Shown: positions 14,301 to 26,300 of the stretch, piece by piece
How the letters are laid out: every line of letters begins with the position of its first letter
Numbering within the stretch: position 1 is the first letter of the stretch
DNA from: Phoronis australis
Lineage: Eukaryota; Phoronida; Phoronidae
Length of the DNA: 60,000 nt
Direction: 5' to 3'
NCBI GenBank assembly: GCA_002633005.1
Contig: NMRA01000040.1
Location: 143,362-203,361, forward strand
Position numbers and translations under genes: made by a program
The notes under the pieces: generated by a model
Told to the model about the DNA's origin: nothing
What the model saw: only the letters and a program-made list of their open reading frames with translations
Database searches by the model: none

Positions 14301-17300
14301 TCGAATAAGAGAAAATCAAAACCAAAAAAGAAGAAATCCTTGAGGAAAATTCCAAGCCCCTAGACTTATGCAATGCACTGCAACAAGGAAGGCCAAGATG
14401 TCTGGCAGGACCTTGTCCACAGTCAAGCATATCATAACATGAGCCATCTGGAACTGTCCTCAATCCATCCCGAATGTCTGGGCGTTGCTATTTATATTCA
14501 CTTACACAAAGACAGTAAAAGATGCACAGGGTCTTTAAGATACCAGACGTCCAATTTTAGAGGTTGCAAATTTAAGGCATTAATTATAAACATGTGGGGG
14601 TGCTTAGGTAACACTGTCAGCTAGAGAAGAACACTTATTTATCTCTTATTTACCCATAATTCACATCCAGGGTTTTAGCAAACTTTACAACCTGCTTGAA
14701 TTTCACATCACATTTTGACATACCAGTGTGGCTGCTGCTATCAAGCTGGAATGGGCATGACTCAACCTGGCTAAAATGCACTTCCCATGCAACCAGACCA
14801 AACAACCTTGGCCAACCGCAGAAGTTTAACTCCCTCCGTCTGCATTCCATTTGGGAACAGTACAGGTCAGTACATACAGTCCAGCTAAATATTTACCTTT
14901 TTATAAACAGTCAAACCAGGAGGTAATATTTTGCGGACCATGGTGAAAAAGTTATCTCCAATACAATATTGAGCACCAAAACTCTTGCAAAAATGCCAAT
15001 CCCGCACACACTGAATTTCAACTAACAACAAGTCTTACATAAACAATTCTACTTTGAAATGGATGTATAAATATCTATTCAGCAAATTATACTTAACCTA
15101 CCTTTGAACCGTTACAACCATTGTAGCCTTGCGGACCTACGCGCCCTTCTGTACCTGGCTGTCCCTAGAATCCAGAAGCATTGCAAATTACCAACAGTGT
15201 TCCACAGAAGTTCCAAGACACTGGCAACTTTGGACAAGCAGTTATGCTAACACAAATTCAGTCTAACAATATTACCTTTTCTATTTATTCTCCAGGACTT
15301 CCTTGCAGACCGAGTTGCACGCTGGATAACAACATCATCACGTTACCGTTATCGAGCAATGCTTTTAACTTTGAGTAACAATCAAAACTTATTCAACAGA
15401 TACGTTTTGATGCTTTCATACAACACACCCCCAGGTTTACAAAGCCTACTCAAAAAATATTGTATTGCATTATTTTTTGACATATTGCATTGTGTTGTAA
15501 AGAAGCAAAAAACAGCAGGTTCCAAAATAAAGAAATACCTTATAAATAAAAAAATGGCAAAACAGAAAGAAGAGCAATAGTTTTAGGTTGTCATTGAAAC
15601 CATGAAGGTTAAGGTTTCAAGGGTGGGATTTTGTCAATTCTAATCTTTCAAAATGCACACCAGGGAAGAAGTCTTCATGCTGACTAGTGATAATGGCTTC
15701 CTGGAAAGTTCCCACAAGAACTAAAAAGATTGCATTAGGCAATCATGCTTTGCCTAATTGAGAGCATCCTATTGAATAGGCCAAATTATGCAAGTGGGCA
15801 GATTCAGTTAAGATTTTGAAGTAGATTATGCAATGGCAGCAGGATCTTAAATCACAGGCATCTTGCATTAATTATTTCATCACAGGATTCCATAGATAAG
15901 ACCAAGCAAAACCAACTGGAATAATGGGAAGATTGTGCTCCCCCAGTGGCTATAATTAATTGGCCTACTGTAAAGGAAATATAAGCAATTAGACCACTGT
16001 AGGCTTAAAGTTTCCAGTCCACCAACTATATCTCTGCAGGATTACCACCATGTCCAGCCTAAGACTCAAAAGGTAATGTTTATTTCTTGTATTGCCTGAC
16101 AAGTGATTGGCTCATGTTCACAGTAAATAGAACCATACTATGTTCTTTTTTACATGTAAATTGTGATCTTCAAATAAATATACCCAACCTCCTCCCCATC
16201 CTCTTCCAACCTCTGTGGACATCAAAATAATACACGAGTAAAACAATAATCAAATTGATTTGGATAATGTCTCTGTTTTGCAAATTACAATTTTAAGCAT
16301 CTAAAGATTCTAGAGCTTTGTGCTTATCAAAATGGGTTATTGTGTTGAGAAATGTAACAAAACAAAAAACCGCACTATTCTACCAAAGTGTGTGAAGAAT
16401 AGAAGACAAATGTCGAAGTGTTTTTAACAGAGTAAAGCTATTGCGAGCACTGTGTCGGAGGGTCAAAATGGAGAACTTCAAAATAAGACCATCACAACCA
16501 CTAACAATATTGTACAAACCTGTGCAACAAGAAAACTGTTTTTGAGTATTTTGTACACCATGGTTGCAGATTTTTCACTAAATTTTCAGATTATTGCGCA
16601 GAGATCAGACATCAAAAATTCATATTGAAACAGTTTAATTGGTACTTTTCCCTGTTACTTACGCCTGTGAAACAATTTCATACATGTCATGATTTGACCA
16701 TCAATTTTCAGAATTCTCAATGGTGATTAAATGGTGGACTGCACTTGCAGAAGTGAAAAGATCAGGTACGATTCCTTACTGAACTTAAAATAATTATGTA
16801 AATACATACCGCAATGGTAACATATACCATGATAATATACATAGCAAATTAGAGATCCTTGCTTTTAAGGTTATGCGGATTGTTTCTTAAATCAAAAAAA
16901 CACAATTATCTGCAAAAAGGGCACACAAACCTACACTGGACAATAACTTGTCAGATGATACGTTCTTAACCATTCTACAAAAATTTGGATTAACTGTTCA
17001 TTGAAAGTGTCTTTAATCACGGACTACCGCACTCAGGCTGTCACATAAGAACCTTGACAGATGCCAACGGCTCGACATGTCAGTGTGGACATCATGTGCG
17101 CAAAAAAAAACAACGCACTATATGACTTGCAATGTAAATTTGATAAGACCAGGGCTTGGAATGACCAATGACAAAAAACGCAGAAACTTTTACGGCCCAA
17201 ATCATGCCCGCTAACCAGCCTTGAAATGGTCAATGTGAACCTTTCCTCGACAAAAATCGGGACTAAAAAAAAAGTTACCATCAGTAGCATGCGTCTGCGT

Positions 17301-20300
17301 CCTTTTAGCTCGCCCGTCCACTCCCAACCCCACACATATTTTTGGCTGCAGAGCGGTAGTATTTGTCGCCGCGCTTAACAATAACACGAGACGCCATTGA
17401 AAATCCCACCACGCTGTCCCAGGTGCCCCGGCAATGTTGACAATTTACGTTCCTCCGAAACATAAAGAGCAACTTTCGCTTTTCGAGGTGAACGTCATCT
17501 GCAACGACGCGGTAAGAAAGGAATTTGCCGCGGAAATTTTATATCAAATCCGATTTTTTTTACGCGGAAATATTATAAAAAAAGCGGAAATCCGCGTTTC
17601 CGCGGAAAATTCCAAGCCCTGTAAGACAATTCCAGTCTTAGGAATAACGTGGCAAAAGCAGATTTTCCCTTCTTTCAGAAACTATTTTTGTCACAGCTTG
17701 GAAGATGAGGCCTCACGCTTAGCCACTTTGACAAAAAAATACGAAATTACCTGGAGATAGTTGGAATCCAACAAAATGCCAACCACATAAGTCGTTGGTT
17801 AGAGATCAGGGTGGTGAACTGGTGATAATGAATATCTATAGAAGAGGTGTTGCGATTCGTTGATTATCTTGCTTTATTTAGAATGAATCGAAGCAATTAT
17901 ATTTCTGAATTCACAGTTCATATCAATTCCTAGCTTAAAAATCTACCATTTCGACTATTATTTTGTTGCTAAGTGACTAACAAGTTGATAAATAATCTGC
18001 TTCGATTATGTGTATTTTCGCCTGGTCTTCATACTTCAAGTCAAATTTCTGTAGGAATCTAAAGTTTTCATGCCTACGGGTACACAGGTCTGTACTGTAT
18101 AATCACAGAAAATCATCATTGTCTACTTGGCTTACTTTGCGAGCGAATTTTTGCGACTATCGCAAAATTAAATCAGAACATTCGACATTCCACGGTATAA
18201 AACGGACTGTTCCAAGACAATACCTAAACAGTGCTCAATATACCTTTATAAATGAACTTAATAAAAATAAAAAAGTAAGAAAATGTTTTTTGGTGCACCT
18301 ATACTGGTGCTGAATGTGTAACCATAGATAGAGTACAGATAAATTCCTCATGTGTGGTCAGGACCTCTGATCAACATCTTCTGGAACTAATCAGACAACA
18401 GAAACTAGTTACATACTAGTCACCTAATTTTATGGACCATTGGTCATTCCTGACACACATTTAAACAATTTCTTGTAAATAATCTGGGCTTCTGGAATGG
18501 AAGAAGAGAATGACAACTAATACTAGAAATGTAAATGGACATTAAAAGCACAAGTTGATCCAGAACAGAAGTGGAAAAGGTAAGGAAGGACAAATGAAAT
18601 TTCTAGGATTAGTTTTGACAAATTTTGTCTTGACAAAAATCAGTCAATTTCGAATAAAAGTATTTTGATTCAACAAGTCGTCGTATTAGCTTTTGTTTGA
18701 AACTGTCAGAAAAACTGTCACACATGCCAGTAATGATCACTTACAGGTCAGTCCCTCTTTTACAGAATTAATATTCTCTAGTGAATTATGGGAATCAAAC
18801 TGGTTCTCAAAGTCTGTGACCCCTGCGACTATTGCCCGTGACCCCTGTGACTATTGCCCGGAAGGGAGTCAGGCAGTCGAATGCAAGTCTTCTCACTTTT
18901 CTAGTATTGAGATAGTCTATGTCAACTTACAGGAACACCTGGTAAACCTGTGAATCCTGGCAATCCAGATTGACCCTGAAACAAAGAGAGGAATATTGTT
19001 GTTCTCGTCATCAGCAGTATCAATGGTTACTGAGCACAATAAGAGACCAGAGGCGGTAATGGCCTAATATCCGTACTTGAAATTGGACTCGACAATCGCC
19101 CAATTATATGGCAACCCTAAAGTACTTTCAAACTTTTATTCGAACATTGAGTTATTAAAACGTTTTGGGTCTGAGTTCGAGACAAGTCTTAGAGTAAGGT
19201 GACAAAAGCTTGAGCAGTACTGAACACCGCGAGTGATACCACACGACTTGTACCTAAACCACTAAACTTTTTACAAAAGCTTTGGCCTTAACTTCATGCA
19301 AAATACTACACTAATACTTCTACTAAAAATTCATTTACATTTTATTTAAGAACTTATTTCAAAGCAAAAAATTAATCTGGAAACTCGAGTCAGATGACTC
19401 AAACATGACATAGGATTAAAATAACTGCGATTAAGATAATAACGAGCCAGATACCAGAATCCTCAGCAACTTACCCTCACTCCCTTCACTCCAGGTAAGC
19501 CGACAGTTCCCAGTTGGCCCTTGTTTCCCTTGGGTCCAATTGGGCCCTCAGGGCCCAAATACCCAGGCAGACCGGGGGGACCTTGTAGACCTTGAAATCC
19601 TGGTTCGCCCTGAAATGGTATCAATAACTTGATAATCAAAAAATAAAATTAAAAACTAAAACTCTAGGTGAGGAAAGATAGTGCTTGTCACATTGAATGA
19701 ACAATACAGCTATATCTAATTCAATAACAGAATGTAAATGCCTAAGTCAACTTGAGGCTAAGAAGGAAAACTTTGTTGTCTGTAAACAAATGGGAAGAAA
19801 TTTGCTGTAGGTGTGGTGATGAATAAACATTACTAATCAAACAGCAAGCAAATGTTGAAATCTACCTTTTTGCCTTTAACATTCGGACAGGTACACCTGT
19901 TGGTTGTGCATCCTTTACAAGCCTAAAAACAGAAAATGATATTCTGGTTAATGAAAAGGTTTGCTGACATGGAGATCCCAGGAAATGTAACAAGCTAGGT
20001 TTTGCATCTTTCAGAATCCCAACATTCCACTTATTCCAGTGTTACATAACAAGACTGCAAATGTGGTGGGACTGACAGGATTATAAACAGTTTGTTTGAA
20101 AAATGTATAACAAAGACAGATCTTATCTCCTAGGAGAATTATGTTTGAACCTGCAAACCCACACAAATTTTGGAACATCAATCAGTTGAAGAATGAATAT
20201 ACACAACTCTAGCCACCAGAAATACTTAGTGGGTGGTCACAGTTAGCAGTTAACATGTCACGCCACCAGATGGGGCAAGTAGCCATCTGCCTTGGCCACT

Positions 20301-23300
20301 AATAAGTGACTCATTTGGCTACCACCTTGATCCAAATGTTAACTAAGGTAAGTACATGTTTGGAGCGAAGTGATCCTTTTTATAATTCAAAATAATCACC
20401 ACTGACAAGATGACTTAGATGAACTACAATGTATTTTATAATAGCAATTATTGTTAAACCATGCAACAGTATTTTGCAGCAAAGCAGCACAAAACCTGTT
20501 TTTGGCTAGAGTTTTGTTGAAAAGATAGTAATTCTTGAAAATGTGTTCATGTTTAATTCCTTTAATTGCTTTCAACAAGGACAGCACCAGATCTTAAACA
20601 GAGTTAAGCTGCCATGAAATATAAAAAAGATGATTTGATTCTATAACGTTAAAGCTGCTATTCGCCTAAAAAAGAAAATGAAGTAGGTATTTCACTGTAA
20701 TAAAATCAACCACATAATATTCCTTATCGTGATAGAATTCCAAATCTGTTACCAACCAGAACATTGAAACCATCAATAGCAACACAAGAATTTTTTTCAC
20801 TGGGGTTGGATGGCAACCCAGAGTTCAACAATGGCCCATGCACCCATTGCTGGCACCTTGCATTGGTAACAGAAATAAAACCTCACAATGGTAAGGAGTA
20901 TAATGCAGTAAGGAGTATAATACAGGAAGAAGCATAATGCGACTATTTTAGGAGAGCAAAAGGCCTAATTCAATTTTTGTTTTTAGCCTGCTAAATAGGG
21001 CAAAATGCATCTTAATATAAACGAGCCACTATTTGTTATCACCTGCGAACAATTAATGGATTACAGATAGCTTGTTTTTCCTCAGGTCTATTAGTACAGT
21101 CTATCACCTTCTACTAGTCTCATGAAGTTTTGATAATTAAGGTGCCACAGAGATGACTTAATGACGATAGCCAGACAGAAGGAGTCATAATAATCCAGGT
21201 GTTTAAATAGATTTACTGCCTCTTCAGGAAACTTAAGCACTATGAGATAACCAGGCTTGTCAATAGCAGGTGTACATAAATATTTGTAAACTTATGCAGA
21301 TCATGTAAAATCATGTGCAACACAACCAGTGTCACCAAGTGGTACAGTGAAAGTATGCCACAAATACATGTTAAAGTTCGTCGAAACGTGACAAATTAGT
21401 TCAAATGCGTCAATTTTAATACAGCATACAGCCCCAAATGAATCAGATTAGACGCAACGTAATGACATTTATGAAAAGGATTGATAAAAATAAGCATAGC
21501 TACCATAACATCTTTTAATTCATATTCTGTGCATGCCAAAATCTTAATTATCAAATTTGTTTGCAGCTACTCAAAAGCTTGAAAAGAAATTTTCTATAAT
21601 AATTGTGAATATGACTTATTTGTTGAAAGGTGGTCCCCTGTTATCCAAGGTGTGTTTTGTGATGTTGAGTGCGTGTACGTGTGTTCTACTTTCTTTTTCT
21701 GTGAAATAATTTGTTGAAATAAATATGTATAAAAAAATTCTAATATTTTTTTAGTCAGAACATACCTCACAAGACTAACTGTTATTTATAATTCGAATTG
21801 CTGAAAATTTTCCAATGCAGTTACTTCACAGTTTGCATGTAAAACAATCCCAATGTTGATTGACACTCAGCATACTTTACGTGATGTATAACTACAAAAC
21901 CAGCGTTTACACAATATAATGATTCTCTTGATTCCACCTTGTGCAAGTATGAATAAACAGTGGCACCCACCACATAAATCGGTGGTCGCATAGAAAATGG
22001 CCACCAGTTAACACCGAATACCATATAAATGTCCTAATTGAAAAGGTGCTATCGCCTCCATGATAAAAACTTATTTGCCAAATTTTATGATAAACCATCA
22101 AGAACTCCAAAGAAATACTAAAACAACCACCAAAAATTCCCACTAGGTGACATATTGCTAGTTAGATGGGTTGGCAACTTGTCAACTTGTCATTGTCTAT
22201 CGTCAGCTTCATGGGAACACATCTGCCAAATATTATTAAGTTTTGCAACACTCAGAGGAAATGCCAATATGCATATATAAAATGAAAAATATTCATTATC
22301 CATCATCTTGTGACTAAAATTGAAGAGATTTTGTCATAAAAATATTTTCACCACTTTACAAAAAACGCAAATTAATAAAAGACAGATGACACTTTGGAAG
22401 TTATTTCTCAAACAGCCAACATTAAAAACGCAAACCTCACTTTGTGAATTCAGATCTAAACCGAGGATTTTATGCACAAAAAACTGTGTACCATAAACAA
22501 GTGCCCATGGGAAAATCAAGCAGCAGACAGTCTACCTGGTAAAAGCCCCAAATAGAAGTGAAATGACAGTACAATATGGAGTTTAAGTCAATGATTTTGC
22601 AACAAATTTTGGTTGCAAGATTAGCTTTATCAAAATCTGCACATTTTGTGAGCTTCAAACTGGAATTAGTAAAATTATCCATAAAGATTTGTTCATGGAG
22701 TTATTGAGTGTACTTAGGAACGATCACTCGCACTATAAGGAACCAAACAAAGGCATGCCACCTGAAAGCTTGAACCAAAACAAGAGCAACGCGGAGCGTT
22801 GAAATGCGCGCACGAATGCATCGCAAATGGTGTGCTTTTAGGGGGTTTTGTTTGTATCATCGAAATAACCACTTCATGATGCAAAATACATCGAATCTGT
22901 CTGAAAACCAGAAAATGTTGTTGTTTCTTTAAAAGAAAGCCATTTACCAAATTTCATTAAAATTCATCAAGGAACTTCAGAGAAACAGAGGAAAATGAAA
23001 AAAATGAAATTGCCACTAGGGGGGCACAGTGCTCGTCGGTTCCGTCTAAAAGTTGTCGTCTTCTCTTGTTCACTTCATATAAGTACACATGCTAAAATTT
23101 AATAAAGATCCTGTAGATGGCTTAGGAGACACAGGTATGGGTGCAAAAAAAAGCAAAACCGCCACTAGGAGGCACCACAGTACTCGAAGTAATCGGAAAC
23201 TCATTGTAAACCATCCCCTTCATAGAAAGAACATACATGACAACTTTCACAATCATCCTTAGAGTGGTTTGGTTGACAGAGGGAATGACGTCAACAAAAC

Positions 23301-26300
23301 AAGACTCAAAAACAACAAAAATGGCCACTAGGTGGCGCAAGCTATGAATCCATCCAAAAACAGGAGGATAGCGTCATCTCACTAATAAATGTCTATGTAC
23401 CAAATTTTATCGAAATCTGTTGAGGACCCTTGAAGATACAGAGGTAAACGTAAAAAAACAAAACTGCCACTAGGGGGCACACCGGTACACCAATCTGTCC
23501 GAAAGTTGTCGTCCTCCGTTGTCACCTTCATATAAATATATTTGCTAAATCTAATAAAGATCCTATCGAACGTTTAGGAGATACAGCCATGGGCGCAAAA
23601 ACAAACAAAACTGCCACTAGGAGGCGCCACAGTAGTCTAAGTCGTTGGAAAATCATCGTCAACAGTCTTCCTCATAGTAAGAACATACATGCCAATTTTC
23701 ACAATCATCAGTGGTTTGGTCGTTAGAGGAGTGGACGCCAAAAAAAAACGACTCGAAAACAGTAAAAATGGCCACTAGATGGTGCAAAATGCCTCGAATC
23801 CATCCGAAAACAAGAGGATAGCGTCAACTTATTAATAGATGCCTATGTAATAAATGCAGGGCTTAGAATGACCAATGACAAAAAACGCGGAAATCATGCC
23901 CGATTACCAGCTCGCCCGTCCACTCCCAACCCACACATTTTTGGCTGCAGAGCGGTAGTATTTGTCACAGCGCTTAACAATAACACGAGACGCCATTGAA
24001 AATCTCCCACCACGCTGTCCCAGATGCCCCGGCAATGTTGACAATTTACGTTCCTCCGAAACATAAAGAGCAACTTCCGCTTTTCGAGGTGAACGTCGTC
24101 TGCAATGCCGCGGTAAGAAAGGAATTTGCCGCGGAAATTTTATATCAAATCCGATTTTTTTACGCGGAAATATTATAAAAAAAGCGGAAAGCACATTTGA
24201 AAAAAGCGGAAATCCGCATTTCCGCGGAAAATTCCAAGCCCTGTAAATGTCCCGAAAATCAGTTGAGAACCTTTGAAGATACAGAGGCAAATGTAAAAAA
24301 TTATATAATTGCCACTAGGGTGCACAGTGGCATTAGGGTCGGTCCGAAACTTGTCACCCTCTGTCCTCAATCCCATAGGAACACACTTGCCAAATTTCAA
24401 TAAGATCCTGCAAGGGGTTTAGGAGATACAGCCGCGGATGCCGGACACCCAGACAGATAAGACGGCAATATGCGACCACATATAATATGTGGGCGCATAA
24501 TAAAGGTTCCAAAGATGGCACTGCGAGAGACACTAAATCATTCACAGACAAAGCGTGAAAGTTCATACACCTTGGAGCTAGAAAACAAGAAAACATTAAG
24601 ATCTTTTACTTCAGTTTATACCATCTTGGTTACAAACCCGGAAACATGAACCAAAACCATCGTTTTCCAAGACGGGCGATGGTTGTGGCTTCAGTGAAAT
24701 TTACACAAAGGTTCCCTACGCTTTATCTTAAAAATTCATGTCAAGGGGACAGTCCAAATGACCATAAGCCAACAACCAGATACTTTGAAGACTGTCTTCC
24801 CTATGTTTTACATAACCTTCAGAAATGGGCCAGAGGCTAAGGCAGATTTGAATGAATGATGAAGAAAACACATGTCATTGCCTTCCCCATAAGAAAGGAG
24901 CTAGTTGGAAGGCTTCAACTCTTTGACCTGTTTTACTGTCAGCACATATTAGAGGAAAGCAGAAAGAAAATTGCGGAAAATGCACCAAAACAGATTGTAA
25001 ATAAAAAAGTGTTTCCACAGTTCAAAGTACATCTCAGACTATTGAAATCTATATTTGAATATTTGATGTACTCAAGCAATGTTCTCCACAACCTGTTTCA
25101 ACTTGTCTCAGTAATGGGTTTGAATTTTCTCCCCACAGAGTTTGGATTGATAGTCAGTGATCAATCAATACTCTAGCAAATCAGGGACTTAACAAACCTT
25201 CCAGGTACGGACATGAACTTTCGAAAACATATAAGAAATCTAGTCAATTTTGAATATTTTATCGACTTGTGGAGAACACCGCACTGACATCACATCAGAT
25301 TCTGATCTAAACTCATATCAACAAGGCAAGAGTATATCGAAATATGAAAGATTCGTACAAGTTTCATTTCGAGAGGACAGCTATTTTCCAAGCAGACTTC
25401 CAGGCAAAGTAAAATACATGTGAAAATTACTCGTTTCTCCGATACTGTCCTTCACTATCAAAACTTTCAAAAAGAGAACAAGACCATAGACAGTATCTCA
25501 CCTGGCTAATTTCAGACAAAAATAATTGCCAAAAGGACATTTTTCAGTTTTCAAGGGCTTTTATCATAGTTGTGAATGCAAACAAGCTAACAATTTTTTC
25601 AAGATTCTGTCTGTTGGTAGCCTTAGTACTGAATAAAATGTGTCACTTATGCAAAAATGAGAAAATAATGTTTCTGCAGCTGTCAGCCATATTGTATATG
25701 TTACTGGTGAGATTTTCCCATAGTACTCAGCAACCAAGGGGGGGGGGAGTGTTCTGTATAGAAAGTGTCTTACAAAAGGGAAAATCATGCACTTATCCCC
25801 ATGCATTACAAGGGAAACACAGGATAGACCCAGCTGACAGTCAATCTGTTGGGAGGGGAGGACAAGGAATATGACCTTCACCTTCTTCAAGTGAATAATC
25901 TTTGAGTATTCAGGCAACTTACAATCAAGATTTTATGGTGTGGTTCAACTGCTTCTAATTGAAAACATATTTCCTGAATGTATGATTTAATTATGCAGGC
26001 ATCTCTTATGAAAGAACAACTTGAGACAAATGTACATTGCCACTTAAAAAGTTCCGGTATTTGTTATGCAACACCATTTAGAATGAATTTCACAATCATT
26101 GACTCGATATTAGATGAATTTCTGGTCTTTCCAATAAAAACCTAGGGAAGCTCTCGCTTTTCATTTGAATACGCAGTTCTTTTCAAGAAGCAAACCTTTT
26201 CAAGAAGCAAACCTTTTCGTTTGTATTCCTTTGTACGATTCACAAAATATGCAAAACTATTGCAGTTTTTCCACCTTAAATTTTAACTCCCACTTTTGAA

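Larger units (their letters stand above)
22965..24503 (+). repeat. CCACTAGG repeat array, copy cluster 2 (~455-bp trimer units), with a nested DNA transposon
   Basis: CTCF-core-like motifs occur at about 23012, 23161, 23322, 23466, 23613, 23769 and 24311. Sub-unit spacing is about 140-165 bp, and every third unit is most alike: 'ctaggaggc' at 23161 and 23613, 'ctaggtggcgc'/'ctagatggtgc' at 23322 and 23769, 'ctagggggcac' at 23466 and the related 23012. The array is interrupted at 23857-24243 by a transposon and ends with a palindrome near 24460-24497. Confidence 0.8.

Noticed and set aside
20255-20300. CTCF-like CCACCAGATGGGGC
   Set aside because: It needs an extra base to fit the core and is not part of a repeat unit.
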